From positions 62,001 through 126,000 of the forward strand of contig CAVPGP010000002.1 of assembly GCA_963704025.1 (NCBI GenBank): a DNA stretch of 64,000 nucleotides, written 5' to 3'. How positions within the stretch are numbered: position 1 is the stretch's first letter; each line of letters starts with the position of its first letter. The notes beneath the pieces were generated by a model. That model saw nothing but the letters and a program-made list of their open reading frames with translations, was not told where the DNA came from and made no database searches. This stretch comes from CAVPGP01 sp963704025. GTDB taxonomy: Bacteria > Actinomycetota > Thermoleophilia > Gaiellales > Gaiellaceae. A program made the position numbers and the translations under genes. Of the stretch, positions 1 through 10,040 are shown one piece after another.

Positions 1-684
1 CAGCCGCTGCAGCGTGGTGATCACGACAGCCGCGGCCGGGTCGATCGTGTTCGAGCGCAGCAGCTGGACGTTGTAGACCTCGCCGAACTTGCGGCCGTCG
101 TCGGGCAGCACGTAGTTCGTGAACTCGTCGTAGGCCTGCCGGCCGAGGTTGCGCCGGTCGACCAGGAACAGCGTCCGGGTCGCGCCTCCGAAGCGCAGCA
201 GCCGGCAGGAGCCCGCGACGGCGACGAACGTCTTGCCACCACCGACCGTGATGTGGACGAGCGCGCGCGGCTTGTTGTCGGCGTACGACCGCTCCAGCCC
301 ACGCAGCGCGTCGATGTGGTTCATGCGCAGACCGTCCACGTTCAACACGGGCAACTGCTGCACCTGGGCACGCAGGGAGGCGCCCTTCTCCATCGAGGAC
401 GCGAGCGACTCAGGCCGGTGGAACGCGAACACGTCCCGCGGCCGCGGCTCCGGGTCACGCAGGCCGACGAAAGCGGTCTCGACGCCAGTGCTCATGTAGT
501 GGAACGGCAACGGCAGCTGCCAGTACGGGTGGGCCTCCGCGGAGGCTGCCTCTGAGATGCGTTCTTTGCAGGGAGCGGCACGAGGCCAAGGCGCCGGGAG
601 AAGCTCTGACTGAGGCTTCTCGGCGGACGCGGCTCCGCGGTCGCCTGGCTTCTTAGCGCCCGGCGGCGAAACCGGACGAGGCGT
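1..684 (-). pseudogene. HsdR (type I restriction R subunit) fragment, no start, runs off window
   Basis: The minus-strand frame reads as the junction between the N-terminal part and the helicase of a type I restriction R subunit. It shows PYWQLPLPFHYMSTGVETAF, then the ATPase motif TVGGGKT (about 229-250), LFLVDRRNLGRQA and a helicase-like ITTLQRL at the window edge. Recognisable homology begins near base 540. Upstream the frame stays open to a TAG at 685-687 but has no ATG, GTG or TTG and no PD-ExK nuclease domain, so the 5' part is missing or displaced. No hsdM or hsdS is next to it in the window. Most likely a 5'-truncated remnant; a rearranged gene continuing leftward is possible. Confidence 0.75.
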
Positions 685-763
685 CTATCGTTGCTCCCCT
701 CGAGAAGGAGCGATGCCGAGGTTCGGGTTCGCGTTGGTGACGTTCGACTTGAGCGTCACCAAC

Positions 764-787
764 GACGGGACAGTCACCTGACGAGCC
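764..787. repeat. Right-half copy of the dispersed repeat
   Basis: GGGACAGTCACCTGACGAG matches the right half of the intact dispersed repeat at 42778-42809 at nearly every base. It also shares GTCACCTGACGAG (773-785) exactly with the noncoding ends of two IS110 elements (48666-48678 and 51456-51468). Confidence 0.45.
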
Positions 788-847
788 GTAGTGTTCACGC
801 CGTCGGCGCGTCAGGGCTGCGTTTCGACCGGCGAGTCTGCGATTCGC

Positions 848-2729
848 TCAGGCGGGGGCGAGGCCTTTGCGCCGATAGTCGAAGTGGATCCCGTAGGTCG
901 ACCCTTCGTGGTCGTCGTCGGAGTTGTACTGGCGCTCTTCGACGTACAGCGCGTGATCGTCGAGCGGCGACTCGGTGTGCTTCCAGTTCGGGATCACTGT
1001 CACCGTCTGCCCTACCGGCTGGCCGTACGCGTGCTCAGCGATCACCGGCACGCCGGGCTCGGTCATCGACCACAGAGTAGTCGGGGTGAGGGGGATCACC
1101 GTATCGACGCCGATCACGTCAGCCGCCGCCCACGAGGCGACGAAGATCCCGATGATGATCACGACGACGAGTACGACGATCCCTACGTAGAGCAGTGTTG
1201 TGATGGCGATGCCCGCCTTGAGCAACCCGTCCAGGCCGCCGGCCAGGGCACCCGCTCCGACGACGAGCCCGCCGAACACTCTCAGGTATTCCCAGAACAA
1301 CGTCCACCATGACTCCGTCTGCTCCTCGGCAGCCGAGGTCTTGTCGACTTCCAGGCCAAGGATGCTTAGCACGGCCACCTGGTCCATTTTCAGCGCCTGG
1401 CTGAGCAACACCCAGGCGGGCTTGTCGTAGGCGATGAGATCGTTGCCGCTGTCGATGTCGGTCCAGGGGTTCCGGTCGCAGTGGATGTGGGCCATGTCCA
1501 CCTCGCCGTTGGCGCGTTGACGACCCCACGCGCGCAGACCCACCAGCATTCGTCCGAGCCAGGCCCGCTCGTGTTCTCCACACAACGGGCGTGATAGCTC
1601 CTGACCTCGTACACCCGGTCGACGCGCGGCCGGACGTCGAGAAACATCACGTTCGACTCGAACTGCTCGGGCTCCACATGCTCATCGCCGACGGTGCCGG
1701 AGTAGCCGATGTCGTTCGGAACGACCAGCTTGAACCCGTACAGCCCAGGCTTCAGGTCTATATCGCTGCCCTTCTCGTGCGCGGGCAGAACGAACTCGAA
1801 CTCGTCCTGCACCCGCCAGTCGGCGATCACGTGGCCAGTGCCATCCTGCACCGGCGTTACGAAGTCGACCATGATCGTCCCGATCGGCACCTTCTGCTGC
1901 TTCGACGCGTCCTCCATGGGCCAGAGCAGCACGTGGCTGTCGGCGCTCAGGAAGTTGAAGCCGTGCACGCGCACGTGCTGCCCGGCCAGCACTTCCGGAA
2001 CCTTGATGCAGCGGTTCACGTCAGAGAGGGTGAAGTCCTGACCGCCGAAGCACGTCGGCCTCCCGCCGGCACCGTCGGCGCCACCGCAACGCAATCCGCC
2101 TTCAGCACCTTCGGCTTGTCCGGCGGCGGCGGGAGGGGCGTGTACTTGCAGGATTGATCGTAATCCTCGTCCTCAAGCTTGAGAGTGCCGCCCTTCCACG
2201 AGGCCTGGTTCTTCCACCAGTGGGCGGTGGGGCTCAGGCCGACCGCGATTTCGGTCAGCCACGGCCACGGGCCCATCAGTTGCACGTCGTGGAACTCTCC
2301 TCCCGGCTTCGAGATCGTGTACGTCATCTCCCACATCCGCGGCGAGCTCACGCCCGGAGCCGACATGCTGTAGTTCACGTGCTTGCCGGCGGCGATCCCT
2401 TCGTCACGCCACAGCCGGCCCATGTCCTCGGCGCTCCACGACCGGTCGAGGTCCTGTTCGGCTTCGAGCACGTGGGGGTCGAACACCTCCGCCTTGACGT
2501 TGTCCGGAAGCGGGATCGGGCGATTTCCAGAACGGCTCCGTCTCGGTAGCAGAGCCAACAGTTGCGGCGCGCGAGCCACAGGAACGTCGAGCCGTCGTGT
2601 AGGGCGCGGGGGCTCGAGCGGGCTCAGGTTCGATCTCGTCGAAGAGGCCTGAACTGGCCGGGCGACCTCCCGTCCCGGCCGGCCGGGCCTGCAAATACGG
2701 CGGCGGGGGATCGCTGCTATGTTGGACAC
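848..2729 (-). pseudogene. Unrecognised protein gene spread over three frames
   Basis: Three minus-strand frames each give convincing protein, and they are consecutive. About 2510-2040 has acidic, aromatic-rich sequence (LPDNVKAEVFDPHVLEAE, WPWLTEIAVGL). About 2075-1500 has AGQHVRVHGFNFL and LYGFKLVVPND. About 1530-848 ends in one strong membrane span (YVGIVVLVVVIIIGIFVASW) followed by a hydrophilic tail. At least two frameshifts (near 2060 and 1520) are needed to join them; a third near 2510 is possible. I do not recognise the family. The parts look like one membrane-anchored protein of roughly 550-600 residues. It is either decayed or hit by sequencing indels. Confidence 0.5.
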
Positions 2730-2862
2730 AGCGCGTTTGGCTCTAGCGTTGAAGCCGCCGAGGCTCTGTACCTTCCTCTTCGTCTCTCACACCTGGCCCC
2801 GTGCGCACGCAGGGAGTTCGTTTGGACTTCCTGCCCTGTGAGATGACCAGAAGGAGCATCAC

Positions 2863-3174
2863 ATGCATGCGACCATTCGCCGCTACGACGGTGTGGACCA
2901 GAATCGCACCGCCGAGTTGACCGGCAAGGTCAACGAGACCCTCGTCCCGAAGCTGAGCAAGCTGCCCGGCTTCCGGGGCTACTACCTGATCGAGGCCGGC
3001 AACGGCGTCTTCAGCTCGCTCGGTCTCTTCGAGACCCCTGAGCAGGGCGAGGAGTCCTCGAAGGTCGTCGCGACCTGGATCCGCGAGGAGAACTTCGGCA
3101 CCTTGATCCCGAACGAGCCCAAGATCACGAGCGGAAACGTCGTCGCCCACAGCAACGGCGTCCCGGTCGCCTAG
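2863..3174 (+). CDS. Small conserved protein, ABM/dimeric alpha-beta barrel-like
   Basis: A 103-residue soluble protein. The opening IRRYDGVDQ and the region LPGFRGYYLIEAGNGVFSSL resemble the small antibiotic-biosynthesis-monooxygenase-like ferredoxin folds. No catalytic residues can be assigned. The start is well supported by AGAAGGAG about 7 bases before the ATG. A strong hairpin terminator follows at 3201-3234, so this is probably a single-gene unit. The gene at 39787 encodes a protein of similar size and opening motif (VVTFDGVN). Function unknown; the family assignment is by pattern only. Confidence 0.75.
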   Translation: MHATIRRYDGVDQNRTAELTGKVNETLVPKLSKLPGFRGYYLIEAGNGVFSSLGLFETPEQGEESSKVVATWIREENFGTLIPNEPKITSGNVVAHSNGVPVA

Positions 3175-3200
3175 CCCGGACGCACGCCTTTCGAGGGGAA

Positions 3201-3240
3201 GCGCGGAAGGCCCGGGTCGCCGGGCCCTCCGCGCTTTGTC
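3201..3240 (+). terminator. Rho-independent terminator
   Basis: GCGCGGAAGGCCCGG (3201-3215), loop GTCG, then CCGGGCCCTCCGCGC (3220-3234): a 15-bp stem with one mismatch, followed by TTTGTC. It sits 26 bases after the stop of the gene ending at 3174. Confidence 0.8.
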
Positions 3241-3307
3241 ATGCGTGATCAAGGGTCTCCCGCCACGGAGCGGGTCGCCGTGTGGCGAGAGCAAGTACGC
3301 TCTGCGC

Positions 3308-3490
3308 ATGAAGCGCCTGCGCGCCCTCCTCGACCGCCTGCCCGGTGGGCACCGACCGCCGACAGGCCCGCTGACGACAGACGAGCAGACCGAGGCCGAT
3401 CAGTTGCGACAGGAGACGCAGGCGGCGGGCAACAAGCAGATCGAGCGCGAGCAGGACGAGAGCGGCGAGCGCCGTGACGGCGAGGGTTAG
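3308..3490 (+). CDS. Small charged hypothetical protein
   Basis: Sixty residues. The start MKRLRALLDRLPGGHRPP is basic; the rest is rich in Glu, Gln and Asp (DEQTEADQLRQET). Third positions are mostly G or C, which supports real coding. The ATG at 3308 is preferred over the longer frame from 3236 because the extra N-terminus overlaps the terminator and looks non-coding. No obvious ribosome binding site. The opposite strand also encodes a hydrophobic frame here, so the call is tentative. Confidence 0.45.
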   Translation: MKRLRALLDRLPGGHRPPTGPLTTDEQTEADQLRQETQAAGNKQIEREQDESGERRDGEG

Positions 3491-3670
3491 CGCGCCGTAA
3501 GCCTCGGCGGGCGCCCCGGCTTGTTGCGGGCTGTTTGCCATGGTTCTCACTGACGGGAGGAGCGCCCTACCATCCCAACGCGGCCGGCATGGCGGCGGTC
3601 GAAGGGCTCGTGCTTGCCACACTCGCAGAGGACCGATCGATCACGAATGCCAACCGGGAAGGAGTCCAAC

Positions 3671-4138
3671 GTGAGCAGGCGCGCGTTGACCTATTGCGCC
3701 ATCACCGTCGCCGCCATGGCCACCGGTGCGTGGGTACCGACGGGCGGCGCTGCTGTCGCCAACTGCACGACGTCGGGTCTCGTCATCTGGCTCGACACCG
3801 AAGGGAATGCGACGGCCGGGAGCTTCTACTACACGCTCAAGTTCACAAACCAGTCCGGCCACACCTGCCGTCTCATTGGGTATCCCGGAGTGTCCGCGCT
3901 CGACCTTCACGGTCCCACGACTCACGTTGTCAAGCTCACGAACGGTTCGACCGCTGGCGCCGTGCTCCGAATCACCGCAGCAGCCAACTATCCGGAGTCC
4001 GCCTGCCACCGAGTCGCGGCCGCCGGACTGCGGGTCTACCCGCCCAACCAGACCGCGTCGAAGGTGGTCCCACTCCCGTTCGAGGCGTGCGCACACGCAG
4101 GCCCCGTCTACCTCAGCGTGGAAACCGTCGGCTTGTGA
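3671..4138 (+). CDS. Secreted DUF4232-type protein
   Basis: 155 residues from GTG at 3671, which follows GGAAGGAG. A signal peptide (VSRRALTYCAITVAAMATG, then GGAAVA) is followed by a single beta-sandwich domain with the DUF4232 pattern: YYTLKFTNQSGHTCRLIGYPGVSAL, later a run of hydrophobic strands, and paired cysteines (C near the start, HTC, SACH, EAC). These proteins are exported in actinobacteria, often as lipoproteins, and their role is not known. No lipobox is clear here. Monocistronic. Confidence 0.75.
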   Translation: MSRRALTYCAITVAAMATGAWVPTGGAAVANCTTSGLVIWLDTEGNATAGSFYYTLKFTNQSGHTCRLIGYPGVSALDLHGPTTHVVKLTNGSTAGAVLRITAAANYPESACHRVAAAGLRVYPPNQTASKVVPLPFEACAHAGPVYLSVETVGL

Positions 4139-4272
4139 CACACTCGTGCGCGACCGTTCTGCTCATGATCCAGGCCTGCAATGGCAGGGGGCGGGCGGCC
4201 ACCGCCTCTCGTCGCGCGTAGCCTCGGGCGCGACGGAGTGCGTGGGGCTCGTAGCATGAAGCGCCACACGAC

Positions 4273-5502
4273 ATGAGCTCCGGCCATCCAACACCAGTGC
4301 GCGACGACGATGTCCGCGCCCACGCCCGTCGGCTCGTGGTGGGGCCGGTCGAGCGCTCCGCGCTGGCGCTCGCGTTCGAGGAGAGCGCCGCGGCATCGGT
4401 CGACGTCCACGTCGAGGGCCGGAATTTCTACCCGCCCATGCTCGACGACATCGCGTCGGCAACCTCCTCGGTCCACATCAACCAGTTCGGCTTTCGACCG
4501 GGGAAGGTCGGTGACGTCTTCGCCCAGACGCTGCTCGAGAGGGTGGCGGAGGGTATCGCGGTCCGGCTGGTCGTAGACCGGCAGGGATCACACCCGGACG
4601 ACGCGAGTCGAGAGTTCTACGAGCGGCTCGTCGCCGGCGGCATCGAGGTGTGCGTCGTGCGCGCGACGAAGCCTCGCGTGTCTCATGGGCGGCTCGGCGG
4701 CGACGGCGAGACACGCTGGAACCTTGGAGCGCTCGGGCACATTGACCACCGCAAGTTCGTGATCGTCGACGGCCGCGTCGGCTGGGTCGGCGGCGCAGGC
4801 ATCGAGGATCACTTCGAGGACGGGCGCTTCCACGACCTTTTCCTGCGGGCGACCGGTCCCGTGGTGGCCCAGCTCCAGCTCGTCTTCGTTGCCGGCTTTC
4901 GGTGGCTCGGCGGAACGATCTCCATCGACGATGTCGAGGCGCTCTTCCCGGCTCTCGAGACGCCGGCCGAACCCGTGCCGGCGGTCGTCCTCCACAACGC
5001 GCCGGGCCGGTACCGGCCGATCACCGACGCGATCGCAACGCTTCTCGACGGCGCGCGCGAAACGCTCGACGTCGTGAACCCTTACGTGACCGACCGGGGC
5101 ATGATTCGCCGGATCGAGCAGGCGGCTCGGCGCCGCGTCCGCGTCCGGCTCTTCGTGCCTGCGAACGCGAACAACTGGGCCTGCGCGGCCGCGCAGCAGC
5201 ACCACCACGCGAGCCTGATCGACGCGGGCGTCCGCATCCTCGGCTACCCGACGATGCTGCACGCGAAGGCCTTCGTCCGCGACGGGGAGGAGGTGCTCGC
5301 CGGCACCTGCAACCTCGAGGCGTGGAGCCTCAAGCGTTTCTTCGAGATCGACCTGCGCGTCCGCTCGCGCGAGCTCGCAACGCAGTTCGAGGAGCGGTTC
5401 TCCACGCCGGCCGAGACCATTTCGGCACCCGGACGCGTGGTCACCGGGGCGAAGAACCGGCTCAGGTCGGCCGCGTTCGCCGCCGCTTCGCCGCTTCTGT
5501 GA
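4273..5502 (+). CDS. Phospholipase D / cardiolipin synthase-like protein
   Basis: 409 residues with two HKD motifs: HRKFVIVD (about residues 159-166) and HAKAFVRD (about 330-337), the latter followed by the usual GTCNLEAWSL. This is the PLD superfamily fold, in which one His from each half forms the active site. Family members transfer phosphatidyl groups (cardiolipin synthase) or hydrolyse phosphodiesters. There are no N-terminal membrane spans, unlike classical ClsA, so it resembles the shorter soluble ClsB/YbhO-like type. The substrate is not predictable. Flanking genes give no operon partner. Confidence 0.85.
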   Translation: MSSGHPTPVRDDDVRAHARRLVVGPVERSALALAFEESAAASVDVHVEGRNFYPPMLDDIASATSSVHINQFGFRPGKVGDVFAQTLLERVAEGIAVRLVVDRQGSHPDDASREFYERLVAGGIEVCVVRATKPRVSHGRLGGDGETRWNLGALGHIDHRKFVIVDGRVGWVGGAGIEDHFEDGRFHDLFLRATGPVVAQLQLVFVAGFRWLGGTISIDDVEALFPALETPAEPVPAVVLHNAPGRYRPITDAIATLLDGARETLDVVNPYVTDRGMIRRIEQAARRRVRVRLFVPANANNWACAAAQQHHHASLIDAGVRILGYPTMLHAKAFVRDGEEVLAGTCNLEAWSLKRFFEIDLRVRSRELATQFEERFSTPAETISAPGRVVTGAKNRLRSAAFAAASPLL

Positions 5503-5880
5503 GCCGCCGCGGCGACATCGCGCACGTCGGACGGCAGGTCACGCCCTGCCGTCCCGCAACGCGCGGTCCGGGGTGAGCGCGCGCTGGGCGTCGAGTACTG
5601 GGCACGGCACGGACGACACGACGATGCCTTGAGGCTGGGGTGCCGACTGCACAGGGCGGCGTGAAGTGGTAAGCGGCAACGGTCCGCCACGTCTTACTCC
5701 GGACGGCGTAGCTGTCGTCCAGGACGGTACACGCCCCGAGGCACCGCCTCCCCGCCGAGTGGAACACCGGACCGAGGCCCCGTTTTCAGAACCGTCTGTC
5801 TCATCGGCGATGATGGGCTGCGCTGCGCATCCGTCGGGCTGCCGCGACGTCAGGGACAACCGCGCGAGGGGAGTGAACGA
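5503..5880. other. Intergenic, no feature recognised
   Basis: 378 bases without a convincing gene. Open frames here do not show the codon bias of the neighbours, and I see no strong hairpin or RNA gene. The last 20 bases hold the ribosome binding site (GAGGGGA) of the exporter at 5881. Confidence 0.5.
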
Positions 5881-7476
5881 GTGACCGTAGAGGCGACGAC
5901 CGCGGTACCGGAGGAGTCGAGCGGGGACCAGCGACTCGCGATCCTCCTCGCGATGGCGATGTTCGTGCTCGTCGTCGACACGTCGCTGATGAACGTCTCG
6001 ATCTCCGCGGTGGTGCACGATCTCGATACGACCGCGAGCGGCGTGCAGTCGGCGATCGCGCTCGAGGCGCTCGTCTCGGCGGCGTTCATCCTGATCGGCA
6101 GCAAGGTCGGCGACCTCATCGGCCGCAAGCGCGCCTACGTCCTCGGCCTGCTCGGGTACGCGGTCGGAGCGCTGTCGATGACGCTGTCGCAGAGCCTTCT
6201 CCCGATCGTCATCTTCTGGGCGATCATCGGTGGGCTGGGCGCGTCGCTCTTGCTGCCTGCGATGCAGTCCCTGATCCACGGCAACTTCGAGGGCGCGATG
6301 CAGCGGCGGGCCTACGCGCTGGTCGGTGCGGCGGCGGCGATCGCCGCTGCGGTCGGACCGCTCGTCGGCGGCTTCATCACGACGTACCTCTCGTGGCGGG
6401 TCGCGTTCTTCGGCGAGGTCGTGATCATCGCGATCGTGCTCGCCGGCAGCAAGCTCGTCCGCGACGTGCCCTACACCGGGTCGCGAGGCGTGGACGTCGT
6501 CGGCGCGATCCTCTCGGCCGTGGGCATGGGAGGAGTCGTGCTCGGGATCCTCGTGTGGCAGGAGGGCGGCGAGTCCGTCGTCCTCCTCATCGCCGTCGGC
6601 GTCGTCGCCCTGGGGTCGCTCGCCCGGTGGCTCGTGCGGCGCAAGCGTGAGGGCAAGCCGGCCCTGCTCGACGTCGGCCTGTTCGAGTCGAGGTACTTCC
6701 GGCTCGGCATCACCTCGCAGACGCTCCAGCAGATCGCGCTCGGCGGGCTGATGATCGCGCTGCCGATCTACCTGCAGATGGTGCTCGAGTACAACGCGAT
6801 GGAGGCGGGCCTGTCGATCGCGCCGCTCTCGTTGAGCATGTTCGGCGTTGCGGTGCTCGCGGGCAAGAAGGCCGGCCATCGGAGCCCGAGCAGGATCATC
6901 CGGGCAGGGTTCTTGCTGCTCGTCGTCGGCGTCGCCGTCCTGATTCCGATCGTGCCGCGCGCCGACTCCGGCTGGGCGATGGTCGTGCCGCTCCTCATCG
7001 CAGGCGCCGGGCTCGGCTTGCTGGTCTCCCAGCTCAACAACTACACCCTCTCTCCGATCGAGGAGGAACGCGTGAGCGAGGCCGCGGGCGTCAACTCGGC
7101 CGGCGGCTCGTTCGGGCTGTCGTTCGGGCTCGCCTTCGCCGGCGCGATCATGCTCGCGTCGCTCTCGCTCGTCTTCACCCACATGGCCGACTCGAGCAAG
7201 GTGCTCTCACCGGCCGAGCAGCAACAGGTCGCGCAGGGGCTGGAGGAGAACGCGGAGGTGATGACCAACACGCACCTCGCGGAACTGCTCGCCGGCCAGC
7301 CGGCCGACGTCCAGGCCGAGATCCTCCGCATCAACACCGACGCACGGCCGATCGCCCTGCAGATCGCGCTCCTGATCCCGCTCCTCGCCGCCCTACTCGG
7401 ACTCGTCAACGGCTTCCGCATGACGCGCCTACCCGACCCCGAGCCCTCCTCGGGCGCGGAGGGCATGATTGCCTGA
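5881..7476 (+). CDS. DHA2-type MFS drug exporter
   Basis: 531 residues from GTG at 5881 (GAGGGGA about 7 bases upstream). The hydropathy fits the 14-span DHA2 group (EmrB/QacA): the first span follows DQRLAILLAMAMFVLVVDTS, whose D in span 1 is typical, and motif A appears as GSKVGDLIGRKRAYV between spans 2 and 3. These are proton-coupled exporters of hydrophobic drugs and dyes in the inner membrane. A hydrophilic loop of about 70 residues (SKVLSPAEQQQV onward) lies before the last span, as in EmrB. No TetR or MarR regulator is adjacent. Substrate unknown. Confidence 0.9.
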   Translation: MTVEATTAVPEESSGDQRLAILLAMAMFVLVVDTSLMNVSISAVVHDLDTTASGVQSAIALEALVSAAFILIGSKVGDLIGRKRAYVLGLLGYAVGALSMTLSQSLLPIVIFWAIIGGLGASLLLPAMQSLIHGNFEGAMQRRAYALVGAAAAIAAAVGPLVGGFITTYLSWRVAFFGEVVIIAIVLAGSKLVRDVPYTGSRGVDVVGAILSAVGMGGVVLGILVWQEGGESVVLLIAVGVVALGSLARWLVRRKREGKPALLDVGLFESRYFRLGITSQTLQQIALGGLMIALPIYLQMVLEYNAMEAGLSIAPLSLSMFGVAVLAGKKAGHRSPSRIIRAGFLLLVVGVAVLIPIVPRADSGWAMVVPLLIAGAGLGLLVSQLNNYTLSPIEEERVSEAAGVNSAGGSFGLSFGLAFAGAIMLASLSLVFTHMADSSKVLSPAEQQQVAQGLEENAEVMTNTHLAELLAGQPADVQAEILRINTDARPIALQIALLIPLLAALLGLVNGFRMTRLPDPEPSSGAEGMIA

Positions 7477-7787
7477 CACGGCGTGCCCGGACAGGCGCGT
7501 CGATGCTCACACGACACGCCGGAACTTCTCTTCGCAGGACGCGCTGCTCGGCCGCCGTGGCAGTCGCACCTCGAACCCGAGGAACCCGTCGAGGACGTCG
7601 AGGCTCGGCTCAGCAGGTTGAAGGAGCAGCAGCGCAGAGAAGGCGCGTCCTCGACGACGTCACCTGCTCGGAACAGATTGCTCTACGCACCCTCCGGATC
7701 GGTCGGACCACCGTCGCGGCCACCGGGGATCTTCGCCCGCCGCGTTAGCGAAGGCACGCCCGCGCGCGAGCCGCTAGAGCCGCCCTC
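7477..7787. other. Intergenic, no feature recognised
   Basis: 311 bases between the exporter and a convergent membrane protein. Frames here lack coding bias and I see no clear terminator or RNA. Confidence 0.5.
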
Positions 7788-8378
7788 TCAGTGGGTCACG
7801 AGCACCTTCAGGGCGACGAGGACGGCGCCGAGGCTCAGGTTGGCGGCCACGACCAGCAGCGTGGCCGGCCAGCCGAGTCGCTCGACGCGAGCGAAGACGA
7901 CGCCTTGCACGGCGAGCACTCCGAGCCCGAGTCCGAACGCGATCCAGACGGCGGCGTGCGTCGAGACCGCGCCGAGGGCGCCCAGCAGCAGCGGGGCGAG
8001 CGGCGGCACTGCCGCTTCCACGATCGATCCCTCGCGGCGAGCGATGCGCCATAGCTCCGCGCGCGAAAGGTGCTCGTCGTGGGTGACGCTGTGCGCGAGC
8101 ACGTGCGCATAGACATGCGCGAGCCAGAAAACGGCGGACGTGACGACGACCACTACCGCGATCCGGGCCGCGTCGTCCGGGAACGCCCTCGAGCCGGCGA
8201 CGAGCACCGACAGGACGATGATCGTCCCGTAGATGAAGCCCGCCAGCCGCTCGCCGATCGCCCTGCGGCTGAGGCGAGTCGTCAGTCCACGCTGCGGTTC
8301 GCCGGCCACGCGCGCATCATGCTCGGCCGGCGCGACCTCGGATGCCGGAAGGCGTCGTGCAGACCGGCCTAGCTCCAA
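7788..8378 (-). CDS. Integral membrane protein, unknown
   Basis: 196 residues. An N-terminal charged tail of about 40 residues is followed by about five hydrophobic spans: FIYGTIIVLSVLVAG, IAVVVVVTSAVFWLAHVYAH, a span around PPLAPLLLGALGAVS, WIAFGLGLGVLAVQGVVFA and LLVVAANLSLGAVLVALKV. Between spans 2 and 3 lies HSVTHDEHLSRAELWRIARR, rich in His and acidic residues. The listed start is TTG at 8378; a later start near residue 35 is possible. I do not recognise a characterised family. Confidence 0.7.
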   Translation of the reverse strand: MELGRSARRLPASEVAPAEHDARVAGEPQRGLTTRLSRRAIGERLAGFIYGTIIVLSVLVAGSRAFPDDAARIAVVVVVTSAVFWLAHVYAHVLAHSVTHDEHLSRAELWRIARREGSIVEAAVPPLAPLLLGALGAVSTHAAVWIAFGLGLGVLAVQGVVFARVERLGWPATLLVVAANLSLGAVLVALKVLVTH

Positions 8379-8384
8379 CGAGAT

Positions 8385-10040
8385 CGGGCCCCGGACAACC
8401 GGGGCTCGCGGCCTCCTCGATCTCCAGCGTCGCGGCGATGATCAGGCGAGAGCACGCCGGTGCTGAAGTCGGTCGACCCGGTGCCGGGCGACGAGGTCCC
8501 GCTCGGCGACCGCGTCGACATGGCCTGCATGAAGTCGACGGTGACGCGCGGGCGCGGCGAGATGGTCGTAACCGCGACCGGCATGGCCACCGAGGTCGGG
8601 CAGATCTCCGGGATGCAGAGCGGCGTCAAGCAGGAGAAGACGGCGCTCACGCGCCGGCTCGACCAGCTGACCTTGCTGATCACGATCATGGCAGCGGCCG
8701 CGCTGGGGCTCGCAGCTCGTGATCGTCGGCCGCCGCTACTCGGTCGAGGGCGAGGGCTAGTCGACCGAGGGGAAGATCCTGCGCGTCGCGGGCGACACGG
8801 ACACGTCGCTGGAGCCCTTCCCGCTGCCCATGGCGCTCGCGAACGACGCGGCGGTGCGCGACGGCGAGATCGTGGGCGACCCGACGGAAGCGGCGCTCGT
8901 CGTTCTCGCCGCCAAGGGCGGGCTCGACGTCGACGAGACCCGGCGGGTGTACCCGCGGATCGCCGAGGTGCCGTTCGACTCCGACTACAAGCTGATGGCG
9001 ACCTTCCACGAGATGGACGGCGTCGTCCGCTGCTTCGTCAAGGGGGCGCCGGACATCCTGCTCGCGCGCTCGTCGTCGATCCGCGACGCAGAAGGCGCGA
9101 ACGTTCCGGTGGAGAGCGGCCGCGACAAGGTGCTGGCCGAGAACGACCGGCTCGCCGGCGAGGGACTCCGGGTGCTGGCGATGTCGATGACCGGCGACGG
9201 CGTCAACGACGCGCCGTCGCTGAAGCGCGCTGACATCGGAGTCGCGATGGGGATCACCGGCACCGAAGTCACCAAGGAGGCGGCAGACATGATCCTCACC
9301 GACGACAACTTCGCCACCATCGTCGCCGCGGTCGAGGGCGGCCGCGGCATCTACGACAACCTCATGAAGTACGTCCGCGTCCAGCTGATCATGCTCGGCG
9401 CGTTCATCCTCCTTTTCGTCGGCGCCGGGATCTTCGACGTCGCGAACGGGGCGCCGCTGACGCCGCTGCAGATCCTGTGGATCAACTTCGCGATCGACGT
9501 GCTGCTCGCGATCGGGCTCGGCTTCGACGCGGTGGCCGGGCCTTATGCAGCGTGCGCCGCGCGACGCGGCGGCCGCGATCGTCGACCGCGCGCTCGCGTC
9601 CGCCTCGGCCTCTCTGCGCTGGTCAGGGCCGCGCTCGCGCTGGGCATCGTCGCATGGGGCGAGGAGCGTTACCACCTCGTTGTCGCGACGCCGATGGGAC
9701 TGACGACGCTCTCGCTCATGCACATCGTCGCCGCGCTCGAGTGCCGCGAGCCGACCGGGACGATCTTCAAGCGGTACACGATCGCGAACCGGCGCTTCGT
9801 GCAGCTGATCGGCGCGGCGCTCGTGCTCACCTTCCTCGTGACGGAGCTCTCGCCGCTGCAGCGGATCTTCGACACGGTGTCGTTGACGAGCTCGCAGTGG
9901 GGCATCTGCCTGCTCGGCCCATCGCCTACCTCGTGATCACCGAGCTCGGCAAGCTCTACGACCGGCACTCCGGTCACGGACAGCCGGTTCCCGCCACCGC
10001 GGAGCTTCCGCCGCCGCTGGCCCAGGCCGCGCAGACGTGA
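8385..10040 (+). pseudogene. Decayed P-type cation ATPase
   Basis: Clear pieces of a Ca/Na-type P2 ATPase appear in order but in different frames. There is the actuator end with GES (8445-8453) and VTRGRGEMVVTATGM, the N-domain piece DPTEAALVVLAAKGG, the P-domain piece TGDGVNDAPSLKRADIG (about 9190-9240), and spans such as LIMLGAFILLFVGAGIF. The phosphorylation segment DKTGT is missing: sequence jumps from span 3 at about 8710 to the N domain, with an in-frame TAG at 8758-8760. A second internal deletion joins LRVLAMS directly to the TGDGVNDAP block. Frameshifts occur near 8440, 8710, 9545 and 9920. It cannot pump ions. Confidence 0.85.

Noticed and set aside
3239..3622. Minus-strand hydrophobic protein opposite the gene at 3308
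   Set aside because: It crosses the terminator at 3201-3240 and has poorer third-position bias. Left open as a low-probability alternative.
5539..7182. Long minus-strand open frame across the DHA2 exporter
   Set aside because: Arg/Asp/Glu-rich shadow of a high-GC gene; no domain, while the plus strand encodes a clear 14-span transporter.
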